Source: Rhodocollybia butyracea
Taxonomy: Eukaryota; Basidiomycota; Agaricomycetes; Agaricales; Omphalotaceae
DNA: 64,000 nucleotides
Assembly (NCBI GenBank): GCA_015501585.1
Contig: JADNRY010000139.1
Span: 62,001-126,000, forward strand
Reading direction: 5' to 3'
Both the position numbers and the translations under genes were made by a program. The notes beneath the pieces were generated by a model. It was not told where the DNA came from, did not search any database, and saw only the letters and a program-made list of their open reading frames with translations. Positions 22,126 to 33,777 of this stretch are shown here, piece after piece. Each line of letters begins with the position of its first letter. Within the stretch, counting starts at the first letter, position 1.

Positions 22126-24900
22126 AAACCAGTGAGCATTAGCTTACTACACTGGTACCAGGTGACAAAGGTTTAGAACAACTTGAACAGATTTATGTCG
22201 AGAATCATATGAAGTCTGAGCGCTTGTGTCAGGCGCCGAAACGATTTGATCACATGCCACTGCTTTTCTTTATCACTATCGCTTGCAGCCAGTTGCAATT
22301 CCCTCCTTTATTCAATCTCTTGTTTTCGGTCATCCGATTATGAAAAAACTGTCTTTCTGGCGGAGCTATTTATGTCCGGCAGAGCCAAAGGTCCATGACA
22401 CCTAGGCCTGGCACGACGCAGCTGTACGATTCTTAGCAGGTGGCGAGTCTGGCGACGGGAAGGCTGAGCGCTGACCGGGACCGGTCGACTACGGTGACGC
22501 TGGTAGCTAAGCGGATGCTTGAGCTTGAGCCGGATGATCGATGAGAAGTTCTGCTGCTCGACATTGGTATGTCCGCATGCATACCATTTTCACCCTTAGG
22601 TGAGTTAGGCTCAGTGGCAAACTGAACATTAGAGCGTATTTGCAACCGCTAAAAAGGCGACATGTAACGCGGAGACGCTGATGAGACGACAAACGTGACT
22701 CTACGTGCTAACATCCGACGTGGGGCCACAATTTTCCTTTTTTGGACATATCTGGCTACTCTGGTGAGTTCCTCTCAGAGTCCGATGCGGATAGTTCTTC
22801 CTTTTATGGACATATCTGAGTGCGGTGGTCAAAGATCTTCCCTTTTTTGGAAATATCTGACGATTGCGTGGTGGTCAGAACTTCCTTTTTTGGGAATACC
22901 TGGAATTCTTTTGAAAAACGGCATTAAACGAAAGAGGCGTGCTGCGAGTGCTTCAACACGTGATAAACGAGACGCTGGCGAGACGAATCCCGGTGCAAAT
23001 ACGCTCTATTGCGTACTGCGCGTCGATTTGTTTCAGACTGCGAATTCTCTCTCGTTTTAATTCTCTGGATCTCTGAGTCATGGAAGGATTCCTCGACGCA
23101 CTCGACTCGATGTCTGTTTTTTTTTCCATTTTGGGAAGAAACTTTCAGCAGGACCTATGGGTATTATATACACCGTTTGCTTTCAGTACGTATCAGTCGT
23201 TTTTCCTTTACGCCCTTCAAATTTTCGGCTCTCACCTCCCTAAGCCAGTATCCTGGGCCTTCAAATTTTCAAAGCTTCACCCTGCCGTCCCGCTGCCCGC
23301 ACTATCCCTCGGCCTACTTTGTCATCTTATGTCTCCGTCGTCAACGCGAACGCGTCACGCGTCAACGTTTCAAATTTCAACAGCTGTTGGTCGTTGCTCC
23401 TTTACGCCCTTCAACTTTTTGGCTCTCATCTCCCTAGGTCAGTACTCCGGGCCTTCAAAGCTTCAAGCTTCAAGCTTCAGCCTGCCATCCTGCACTATTC
23501 CTCGGCCTACTTTGTCTCCGTCATCGATGCGTCAACAGCCCTCTCTACCTAGTGGTTTGCCGTAGATCTTGTAGATGCAGTTCTTATAAGTTCGAGTGGC
23601 GAAAATGTTAATGACGGCGACAGCGCTGGTACGAACGTATGGTTTTTTCATCGGTGAGTTATTTCGTATCGCTTCACCTGTCAGTCCTATAGCTTACACC
23701 TGCCCCCTCCTCCATTTCAGCTCAAAATTCCGCGCGCTGTTTATGCATTTATGATTCTCTTTCTCTTCAATCATCGATATGGCCGTCATATGTACTTTTC
23801 TCTGTCGAGTCTAGCATGCTTGCGGCGCTCAACTTGAACTAGCCAGCGAGTCACCATATTCAAATATTGACCGACAACTGACGACATCTTGACTCCTTCC
23901 GTACTTGCACTGGTACCCTTCAGAGTCAACGTCCAACATTATTCGATCAATTTCGGTGCCTCCTCTTTACCCCAGATCTTTGACATTCCTAGGCCAGTTC
24001 AACCTACCTAAAAACTCAACACAGCGTGAAGCAGATATGTATATCCTCACGTTCGGTAAGAAGCCCGAGTGCCTCCTCACACGCGAACGCGAGTAACATG
24101 GGCTGTCCCAGAGCCAAGACAACATAGTGATCATGAAGATACGCGTGCGTGTTTCTTTTCATTTTCAGAACGTATTTTCGAGGTTCCTCTGTGTCCTCGA
24201 TGAGGTCTCTCATTTGTACTAGTAGTATTGCACGTCAAATATATCATCCCCTGCCCGTTCGTAACAACCTTGTTTAATGACCCGGTGGTACGATCCTGAT
24301 AATCACCCTACAAACTAGATGCTCTCGTCTCTGGAACTTGATGTGAATGATTGGATAGACAATTTGGGCTTATATGGTACAGGCCAGCGGAGCGACTCAG
24401 AGATCCACTGCGATATCAAGTAAGTGTTATGGAAAAAAAAAAAGTGGTGTGTGGCACGTGGAGTCCTAGTCGTACCTGTGGTTGCTTCTCACACTTATGG
24501 GGACGTCTACCTGTCTTTCATGTGGAGACTATCCTGGGATATCCCCCCACCTTCTCAATTGTGGCTAATGTGACAGGAGGCAGTGGGTACATCCAGGACA
24601 TGCTAGTGAGTTGGATAGATCCAACAGATGACTCACGAAGCAAAAGAAGTCGTGTGCGGCATATGAACAGGATTTGACGTGTTCGATGCCGTTGCCTTTG
24701 CACATATGAGCACGAGTACCAGAATCGACAGCTTACCAGGGCATTCAATGTATGTATTGCCGCATACCACCAAAATCTACTACATCAGGTACGAACCTAC
24801 TAGCCTCTAATTACACCCGTTTGGTCCTTCCTGTTATAGTCTTCTACGGCGTACTCAGCAGACGTACTCTGCATTTAATCCCTAGCCCCAGGCACATTCT
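22126..24900. other. Long upstream region of E1, copy 1 of the segmental duplication
   Basis: No gene is seen. From about 22.09 kb the sequence is repeated from 27.24 kb (for example CTTGTGTCAGGCGCCGA in both). Copy 2 is shorter through several deletions. A small triplicated block around CCTTTTTTGGACATATCTG lies at 22.73-22.90 kb. Confidence 0.6.
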
Positions 24901-24908
24901 TCTTTGCT

Positions 24909-24914
24909 TATAAG
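24909..24914 (+). promoter_or_regulatory. TATA-like box of E1
   Basis: TATAAG, 52 bp before the E1 start codon. The same box and its surroundings are kept before E2. Confidence 0.5.
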
Positions 24915-24965
24915 TAAGCCTCGCAAAAAAGCGGCCCATCACCACCGATAACTACTTTCCAGTCG

Positions 24966-26298
24966 ATGGCTGCCCCCACCAGAAGAAGGATGACTCCAGC
25001 CGAATGGAGGGAGATAGCGCCCGCGGGTACAGAATTTCCCAATCTAAATCCCTTCGCGCCTGACTCGGAGGTCTGGGTCACCGGCGAGCCAGATCCCTTA
25101 TACAATTGCTTTGCGTGGACCTTGGGTCGTGAAGATCGATGGCTCATTCCCGGAACAAGCATCGAGAAAGTCGACAGTTACTGTATGTATGCTCAGTGCT
25201 ATTCCTTCTATGATTCCGTCAATTTGTTTTTTACCGAATACCTTTCATTCCAGATGTGGACGACGTCGGATGGGCTAGAAGCTCCAAGGAAAAAGCGGAC
25301 ATTGATGTCTGGATGGCTGACGTCAATGTGATCGATGACCCGGATATTAAACAAGTCGTTAGACATTTCAGTCGCTTCAATGGCACACTCTGGGAGTCCA
25401 AAATGGGGAAAGGTGTACGCATTGTACATCCTAGGGAAGCCCTTACTGGACCTTCTTATGGATCAATACAGAGATTCTATCGCACAAAAGGGCCTGCCCC
25501 TGGAGCCCTATTTGAAACTCCTGAACAGTCGCCACCGCTCAACAAACTTGCCCAAAGCTTGACTGAACTATTTCCGGCACTTAGTCACGCATTCGACAGT
25601 GATTATGGGGGTTGGCGGAGCCTTTGGCCGGCTATAATTCCCAAGGCAGATGAATTGTAAGCTTGGTCAACATTCATTGTTTTGGTTTCTCTCAGTAATT
25701 GGATAGTCCACCCGAGGGTGTTCTTAAGCATGATGCGTGGGGACAGATGACAGTGGCCTTGGGAGCCAGAACACTTCCCTTGGTTGCTCAAAAAATGCAG
25801 TATCCCGATCAAGGACCTGCTGTTTATGTCTGTAAGTCCCTTGCCTCTTGTGCTGGTCCCAATGTTGCTAACGTTTGAATAGATGAGCAGGTCATGGCAG
25901 ATATAGACGAAATCGCCTTCTGCGTTGATAAGACCGATGTAACCAATTATATTGATTGGTTGAATCGGATGTGGAAAAGTGTAATTCTCTATTCGGAGCT
26001 CTACAACTCGTTTCAGCAAAGGGTGAAAATTACAAGGGATACAGGACTCGGTGGCTTGTATGCCAACATTGAAGAGGCTATCTACACCGGTAAGGTCGCT
26101 ACGACCGGTCAGCTGACCCTTTCTATCCTGCCTTTCATTATTGTCGAATACGAAACGCATCCGTCAGAACCATGGGATGCAATTCTGCAGAGAATTGTGA
26201 AGGGGGCGTACTACAGTGTGAAGAATAGAGAAAACTACTATAAACCGTGGGCGACTTGGTTTGGGAATGTATCGTCAAACAGGGACAATGCACCTTAA
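24966..26298 (+). CDS. E1: soluble protein with YNCFAW motif (386 aa)
   Basis: Exons 24966-25182, 25254-25656, 25707-25831 and 25883-26298 sum to 1161 nt in one open frame. The gene is parallel to E2 with the same four exons and phases, which supports the model strongly. The N-terminal region has EFPNLNPFAPDSEVW then YNCFAWTLGREDRW (YNCFAW at residues 46-51). This resembles the YNC-(I/F)-AWA-G motif of proteins I associate with DUF7689, a domain of unknown function in fungi and bacteria; the assignment is from memory. The middle has HPREALTGPSYG and GWRSLWPAIIPKADE. The C-terminal half has NYIDWLNRMWKSV and ILPFIIVEYETHPSEPWDAI. There is no signal peptide or membrane segment. It lies convergent to M2 in the duplicated unit (its 3' end faced an M 3' end). 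Confidence 0.88.
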
Positions 26299-26329
26299 CT
26301 ATATTGGCAAATTGGTACGGAGAGTCAGA

Positions 26330-27236
26330 AAATCTCCCATGTGATTCCTCAAAGTAGTATTACTTAAAGTCCAATATACACAACAAACACTAGTTGATTC
26401 TAGTACTTACACCGATGATGCAGTTATGTCCTCGACATCATGTTGTCCCTCAATGACACGTCAATTGGGGCGAGTAGTCTCCCGCGCAGTTTTACACGCA
26501 GGCTGATAAGACCTTAGACCATCAGTGATGAAGCGGATGGATAGAGACGGGACAAATGATCTGGACATGACGTTTGAAAAATCTGAAATGAAAATAATAA
26601 ACACTTTAGTAGTCCCGGGTCCGAGATTAAAGATAGAATACGAGCAATCAAAAAGGAGGAACTGAAGCCGGCAGCGATGCAGTCTCATTGCGTGATGATG
26701 GGTTTGCTCATCCCAGTTTACAAGCATCAATGTAACTGGATCCAGACTGTATCCTGAATTACCAGCGATAGGTGCCAAATTGCCAATGCTTAAGTTGGGA
26801 CCCAGGCCTAGCAAGTCTGCCATTCCTTACATATGACAAAGGATGCCAGTAAGGGACATTGGACAAGTCGAAGAAAAAATTATGTAGGGGCTATCATGCC
26901 CTAAAATTTGGTAGAAATAAGTGTCTGTATCAATAAGTCAGGTGCCATTAGCCAATAAATCCTTCTTTGCCCAATCCATCATCCTCAACAGACTACAAGT
27001 TAAGAGACCACTTCTTGTTTATATGCAGGGGGGCAGAAGATCTGTTCTATCCGGCTCTGGAGGCATAGTTTGATCCAAGGTCTGATCTCCATTCTAGTCA
27101 CTGGGTCCTCAACAGGAAACATGGACAACGGTGCAGTGCCCTCAACTGGTGGAAAAAACACAGTGCTCCCCAGTTCGGGCTGTTCCTGATCCTGGCTTGT
27201 ACTTGTATCTCCATCTGTCCCCGGAGCTGCTGGAGT
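26330..27236. repeat. Second copy of the M2 3' region (segmental duplication)
   Basis: Matches 12.02-12.98 kb along its whole length, from the shared ACATCATGTTGTCCCTCAAT block to the M tail exon. It ends abruptly at 27.236 kb, where sequence like 22.09 kb starts. Confidence 0.75.
27001..27236 (-). pseudogene. M remnant: part of the tail exon only
   Basis: Homologous to the last exon of M2 (about 12711-12984). It keeps strings such as TGTTCCTGATCCTGGC and TGTCCCCGGAGCTGCTGGAG but has an internal deletion and has lost the codons for the rest of the protein. The ectodomain, membrane segment and promoter expected upstream are missing. This is the scar of a deletion within the second duplication unit. 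Confidence 0.72.
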
Positions 27237-29370
27237 CGTCAGTTGCCCGTCGCGTTCGGGTGGCTCAGCTTAGAAACCAGTGAGCATTAGATTACTACAT
27301 CGGTACCGGGCGACAAAAGTTTAGAACAACTTGAACAGATTTATGTCGAGGATCGTGGGCGATGATCGATGTTGAAGTCTGAGCGCTTGTGTCAGGCGCC
27401 GAGACGATCCGATCACATGCCACTGCTGCTTCTTATCAATATCGCTCACAGCCAGTTCTCCATTCAACCTCTTTTATTTCAGTGATCAAATCGTGAAAGA
27501 ACTATCTTTTCACAGAGTTTTTTATGTCCGGCAGAGCCCAAGGTCCACGACACCCCTCTTCCTTATGGTACGACACAGCTCTACGCAGGTGGCGATGGCA
27601 AGGCTGACCACGGTGAGGCTGGAAGCTAAGCGGATGCTTGAGCTCGAGCCGGATGATTGATGAAAAGTTCTGCTGCTGGAATCTACCTACGTTGGTATGT
27701 CCGCATACATGCGTTATGTTTTACCATTCTCACCTATAGGTGAGTTAGGCTCAGTGGCAAACTGAACACTGCGTACTGCGCATCGAAGCGTTTCAGACCC
27801 CGAATGCTCGCTCGTTTCAACTCTCTAGATCTCTGAATCAAGGAGGGATTCCTCGACGCACTCGACTCGATGTCTTTTCTATTTTAGGAAGAAAATTTTA
27901 ACAGGACCTGGCCGGTATTGTCTACACCACTCGCTTTCGGTCGTTGTTCCTTTACGCTCTTCAAGTGCAACCTCTCGGCTCTCGTTTCCTTCAATGCTTC
28001 ACGCGCACGTGTCACCCTTTCGCGTGCCATCCCCCACTATTCCCCGGCTTACTTTGTCATCTTGTTGTGATCTATGTCTCCGTCATCAACGCGCCAACAG
28101 CCGTTTCCACCTAATAGTTTTCCTTAGACGTTGTAGATGCAGTTTCCGTTCTTGGGCTCGAGTGAAGAAAATGACGGAAACGGCGCTGGTCAAAAGTATG
28201 GTTTTTTCGTCGGTGAGTTATGTAAATCATGGATCGCTTCACCTGTCTAGATCTGCCCTATAGCTTACACCTGCACCCCTCCTTCATTCAGCTCAACTCC
28301 GTCCGCTGTTTGGATTCTCTTTCTCTTCAGTCATTGATATGGACCAGTCATACTTTTCCCTCTCGAGTCTAGCACGCTTGCGCTCAACTAGCTAGCGACT
28401 CAAGTCATTGCTATTCACTGGACCCAAGTGTTAACCAACCGATGACATCCTGACTCATATGCTTGCACTGCTACCCTTCAGAGCCGTGAATAGCTATCTA
28501 GATCCTACATTCTTCAACCAGTTTCAGTGCCTTGGCATGTTCTTTGTCCTTCTGTACTCCAGATCTTAAGTTGACTTCCCTGGCCAAACTAATTTGAGCT
28601 CGCCATGCCATCTCTTCGCATCCTCTAACAACTCGCACCCTCTAACTCACGAAGTCAACTCGCACTCTTTTACCTACAAACTGTCCTTTGTTCAGCTTCA
28701 GCACTGTGCGTCTACTCTGCTTACCATCTTTGTATATCCTCTCGCCCGAACTACGCAAGTATCACGGGCTATCCCAGGCCAAAGATGACACAGTGATCAT
28801 GAACATACATCTGTTTCTTTTACATATTTTCGAAATTCCTCAATGTACTCGATGGGTTTCTCACTGGTGTCACGTCAAATATATCATCCCGTTCTCATTC
28901 CTCACAACCTTGGTTAATGACCCGGTGGTACGGCCCTGGTAGCCACTCTACAAATGATCGGTCCATGCAAAACAAGTGGTGTCCGGCGCGCGGACTCCTA
29001 GTTGTACCTGTCGTCGACTCTCACCCTTGTGAGGACGTCTTCTCATCCAGACAATTGTGGTTAATGTGGTGAGAGGCCGTGTGTACATCCAGGACATACT
29101 ATGAGTTGGACAGACCCAATAGATGATTCACGTAGCAAAAGAAGTCGTGTGCGGCGTATGAAGAGGATTTGGCGTGTTCCATGGGGCTGCCTTCGCACAT
29201 AGGAGCACCTGAATCGAAGCTAGGGAATTTGTATTGCCGCACCCCACCAAAATCTACATCAGGTACGAATTTGCTAGCCACCAATCACATACGTCTTCCT
29301 TCCTGTTATAGTCTTCTACGGCGTACTCAGCAGACGTACTTGTCATTTAATCCCAGGCACATTCTTCTTT
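27237..29370. repeat. Copy 2 of the E upstream region
   Basis: Diverged, shortened copy of about 22.09-24.90 kb. Starts GTCAGTTGCCCGTCGCGTTC, as in copy 1 at 22.09 kb. No gene seen. Confidence 0.7.
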
Positions 29371-29373
29371 GAT

Positions 29374-29379
29374 TATAAG
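29374..29379 (+). promoter_or_regulatory. TATA-like box of E2
   Basis: TATAAG, 51 bp before the E2 start codon, in a context shared with E1 (AAGTAAGCCTCGCA follows). Confidence 0.5.
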
Positions 29380-29429
29380 TAAGCCTCGCAGGAAGGCGGC
29401 CCATCGTCACCGATAACTACTTTTCATTC

Positions 29430-30775
29430 ATGGCTGCCCCCAGAAGAAGACTGACTCAAGCAGAATGGACGGCTATAGCGCCCACGGGTATAGAATTTCC
29501 CAATCTAGTCCCCTTCGCGCCTGACTCGCAAGTCTGGGTCACCGGCGAGCCAGATCCCTTATACAATTGTTTTGCGTGGACCTTGGGTCGTGAAGATCGA
29601 TGGCTCATTCCAGGACTAAGCATTGAGAAAGTCGACAATTATTGTATGTATGCTCATTACCGTTTCTTCCATTATTCTGTCCATTTGTTTTTTTTTTTTT
29701 TTTTTACGTACTGAGTACCTCCCATTCCAGATGTGTCGTATGCCGAATTCGATGAATGCACCGAGGAAGAAGCAGACATTGACGTTTGGATGGCTCAGGA
29801 CGATGACTCGGACCTTGAATATGTCGTTAAACATTTTAGTCGCCTCAATCGCACACTGGGGGTCTGGGAGTCCAAGATGGGAAAATGTGCACGCATCACA
29901 CATCCTAGGGAAGCCCTTGCCGGACCTTCTTATGGCAATATCAGGGCGCACTATCGCATCGCCAGGCCTGCCCCCGCAGACCTAATTCGCGCTCCTTCGG
30001 CTCATGGACGACTCGACCAGCTTGCCCAAGACTTGGCTGGAGTCTTTCCGTTACTTAGTACGAAATTCAACGATGCTTACGAGGGTTGGTGGAGCCTTTG
30101 GCCGGCTATAATTCCCAAGGCAGATGAAAGGTAAGCTTGGTCAACATTTCATTGTTGTTTGACTTCTGTCAATAATTTGATAGACCACCCACGGGACTTC
30201 TCCAGCATGATGCGTATGGAGCGATAGTACTGAACATGGGACCTAGAACGCTTCCCTTGGTTGTTCAAAAAATGCAGTTTAGCAATCATGGACCTGCTGT
30301 TTATATCTGTAAGTCTCCTGTCCCCTGCGCTAGCCGCAATATTGCTAATGTTTGAATAGATGAGAGGGTCATGGAAGATCTAAAAGAATATGACTTCCGC
30401 GTTGATGAACAAAGCGATGTAACCAATTATATTGATTGGCTCAATCGGATGTGGAAAAGTGTACTTCTCTACTTGAAGCTCTACGAATCATTTCTGCAAG
30501 GTGCAGAAATTACAAGGAATGCAGGAGGTGGCTTGTACGACAACATTGAAGAAGCGATCTACGACGATGGCGACAATACAGGCAGTCGGCTCACTGTTTC
30601 TATTCTTCCTTTCATTATTCTCGAATACCGCACGCATCCGTCAGAACCATGGGATGCAATTCTGCGGAGAATCGTGAAGAAGGCGCCCATAAATGCGCCC
30701 AATAGAGACAACTACTATAAACCGTGGGCGGATTGGTTTGCGGAGTTGTCGTCAACGAATAATAATGCACCTTAG
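29430..30775 (+). CDS. E2: paralog of E1 with YNCFAW motif (384 aa)
   Basis: Exons 29430-29643, 29731-30130, 30184-30308 and 30360-30775 total 1155 nt, one open frame. Protein features match E1: EFPNLVPFAPDSQVW, YNCFAWTLGREDRW, HPREALAGPSYG, WWSLWPAIIPKADE, NYIDWLNRMWKSV and ILPFIILEYRTHPSEPWDAI. Intron 1 has a long T run (about 29689-29705). The two proteins differ most around residues 75-170 and near the C-terminus, while splice sites and motifs are kept, so both copies look functional. Same tentative DUF7689-like assignment as E1. E2 lies in the second duplication unit, where the facing M gene is reduced to a remnant. Confidence 0.87.
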
Positions 30776-31957
30776 CTAGATTGGTAAACTGGCCCTGTTC
30801 GTTCTCTGTAGGGGCGTCGGGTATCTTCAAGTTCTATCATACCTTGTATTACTATATTTAAAATCAAGCTCTGTAGTAAGTATCTACTATTCAACCTTGA
30901 TGACAAGGAATACGAGTAGCCATTTTGCACAGCTATCGTGAAGTTTCAAGGAGATTCGATGCAGATGAAACTGGCCCTTTATTTATATTTCATGGTCAGC
31001 TACGTCCTAGAAAATTGCTAGCACTAAGCATGCCTCTACTTACCGTATTGTTTGACTCCCTCTCTGCTTGGTGTTTGCTATTCAACCAAGTAACTTCTTC
31101 TTGACTCAATAATGTAGACAAGCCTTTACACGGAGGGGAGACTTAAATAATCCGACGCCTTGCCGGTCTCTTCAAGAGAGAGAGTCGAAAGGGAAAACCT
31201 GATGTGCAAGGGCTTACTGGGTACCCGATTCAATCCTTCTCCCATACCGTGTAATACTTCCCTTCCTTCCCAGTCCCACAGAAGCCGTGCCAAGAACCAT
31301 GCTATCCTGCATATGATCACATTCCAGCAAAGATCCTGCAAAACTTTCGAGTCGGAGGATTCAAAGTATCGAGCAATGACACACGCATCCACGCAGCGAT
31401 GCTACAACCGCCTGGATGCCCTAAGATTTTGAGTCGATTCAATCTCCAGCGTTGTCAGTTTTTGTACAATCAAGGTGGAGCCGATGATAGTCGATGCAAC
31501 TTCAATGTTAAGGTAGATTTAACCCTTCTATATGTGCTAATACTCCGATCCTCTAGAAGAGCTCGTAAGCTCGGAGGATATAGTCGGTGGAATAGAACTA
31601 CCGGCTCCGCTTTAGTCTCCCCTAGGCAGACTCGTTATACACTGACGATCCATACGGATGTGTGCATATAGCGTAGCTCCGCTTTTCAAATAACAGATAC
31701 CAACATTAATTGTAATCCTGGATACAATCAAATTCAAGACGAGCTCCCTTCAAAAACGCCGGTTTATAACTATGCCAAGTACTTTATCCACTTCGAAACT
31801 CTATCCTCTACATAATGTACTTCAAGTTAGAAGGGACGGCCGGGTCTATTGATCCATATTCATTTGATTTCCAGTCGAGCCCAACCAGAAAAATTCTTGG
31901 CTCCAAAGGTGTAGTACAAGTTTAGTATGATCTTAGTCACTCCAGAGGCGCACATAT
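30776..31957. other. Intergenic
   Basis: No gene or repeat recognised. Confidence 0.4.
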
Positions 31958-31965
31958 TATAAAAG
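31958..31965 (+). promoter_or_regulatory. TATA box of the 32-kb secreted-protein gene
   Basis: TATAAAAG, 90 bp before the ATG at 32055. Confidence 0.55.
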
Positions 31966-32054
31966 GGAGAAGAATATGGTTTTGTACCCTCAGAACAAGT
32001 GCTCCAGTTCTACTACAGTTCTACTCGGTCTCTAGTACACGTATTTCATCCAGT

Positions 32055-32599
32055 ATGCGTTTTGTTGCGTTTGCTACTCTCCTCATCACAGTTACCACGG
32101 CTCTGGCAGTTATTATGGTGTGCATGCATTACTTACGCTAACTGGAGATATTTCCCTCATCTCATATCTCAATATAGCCTGTATGTCTTCCAAGGCCTCC
32201 TAAAGATCATGTTTTGCTCACAATTATGCCAGCGCCAAGGAGACATAGTATTCCTACTTGTCTGTACCGAACCTGACCTCGTGATTGGCACTCCGTGTCA
32301 AGGATTTAGCCTGTCCAACTCAAAGTTCAACACTTGCACCCCGTTCACCCCACCATTCGATGACTCCATCGAAAGTGTTGCCAGTGGCTTTAACGATGTA
32401 GCGTGCGCCCTCTTTGTGTCAGTGATCATTCCATACTCAATCTTTGGACTACTAAGAGCGATACTTGGGAAATAGGAACGATGATTGCACTGGTGACTCG
32501 CTCATTGTTGCGAACGGTGCACAATTTGATAATCTGGCCGTTTCAAACCCGGAGCTGAACCAGGCTTTGAGCTCCTTCCAATGTATTGGTACTGCCTAG
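32055..32599 (+). CDS. Small secreted Cys-rich protein
   Basis: ATG at 32055 begins MRFVAFATLLITVTTALA, a good signal peptide. The main exon reads VCTEPDLVIGTPCQGFSL, KFNTCTPFTPPFDDSIES and GFNDVACALF. A donor GTCAGT and acceptor AATAG (58-nt intron, about 32423-32480) then rejoin in phase to NDDCTGDSLIVANGAQFDN, and the protein ends SSFQCIGTA at 32599. At least six cysteines lie in the mature part, which suggests disulphide bonds. The 5' splicing between the signal peptide and the main exon (32.12-32.24 kb) is not resolved; a GTATGT donor and ACATAG acceptor are candidates. It could be an effector-like or cell-wall protein; no family recognised. Confidence 0.65.
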
Positions 32600-33560
32600 G
32601 TGAATGGCTGGAAAGATGAGTTGAGGTCAGCCGTCACAGTAACAAGGCAAGATTAAATGGAGATTTTACATAGATACTTGCTCAAGTTTGACTTTAGTAC
32701 TCTCTTATGCCACAAATATTCTTTCGTTTTGGCTTTCATTTGTAGCTGCCAGACTCAAACATGTTGAGATTGGGATGCCAATGTTCATAAATCAAGTGTC
32801 CAGCACTAAACGAAGTACTCACCAAATATCCATAGTACGTGCCAGCATGTGTGTGTGCTGGGTTTCAGCTCCAAGATTTCCAAGACTCGGATAACTTCAA
32901 GTGGGGTGGAATTAAAGTTGAGGTACAGTGGTCGTGTCAACACAATATTTGAAAGTAGTAAGGACGTCGAGTTCTCGGATTGATTGGAATGACAACCAGG
33001 ATGGATTCCCTCAATCTTCCCTCGCGGACACTTCCCAACAATAGTCACAGTCGCAGAGCGGCCCGATCAAAGGCCTAGTTCGGCGCGCGTTACTACATCA
33101 CTAGTAGCTCAGAATTTGGGGAGAATTGTCGTAGATTGAACTACTATACCGTCTGTGGCAGCACTCGTCGACGCGACTATAGGACGTCGGCGCGTAAAGT
33201 CGCGTGAAATTGAAAACAATTATCGTGGGATTGAGAATTACATGTGATGTCCCAACAGGGTAAATTGAGGTATAAGTGCATGGAAAAGATTGGACTATCT
33301 AGGCATAACGACTCGGATCTACTACTGTGGTGGATACCATCAATAACAACATGTGAACTTCGCTGGAAGGCACAAGTATAGCCGCCTAAATTAAACACTT
33401 AATCCCTCGTTGTTCCTTAGCAGCGTCTCGCCAGCACACTCGGAGACATAACCAATGTCACGATCAAATCTTTGCCAGAGGATGGTACTTTCAGTGCTCT
33501 TCGCAAAAGTCGCCCACCCGGGGCGTGAACCGTTCGTTCATTTATACGCCAGTGACATGG
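32600..33560. other. Intergenic
   Basis: No gene seen. Confidence 0.4.
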
Positions 33561-33566
33561 GATGAA

Positions 33567-33609
33567 CACGCGACCAACTTCTCCCGTGTCTAATTAATAT
33601 CAAGGATCT
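33567..33609 (+). promoter_or_regulatory. Conserved upstream element of M genes (M3 copy)
   Basis: CAACTTCTCCCGTGT then AATTAATATCAAGGATC, about 170-210 bp before the M3 start, aligns in the same orientation relative to the gene with the blocks of M1 and M2. A GATATAAAG TATA-like box follows near 33.66 kb. Confidence 0.5.
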
Positions 33610-33777
33610 AATGCCAAGCTACAGAAGTTTGAGTCTAAAATACTTACATTGGATACGCGATATAAAGTGCCACGGGCCGCTATAAGCTGTTGAAGTTGCG
33701 CGTCCCACTATTTTCGTCCTTCGTCCCATACTACTACTCTGCTCTTGACTCTGCTGGGCTTACCGGCGCACACCAGC

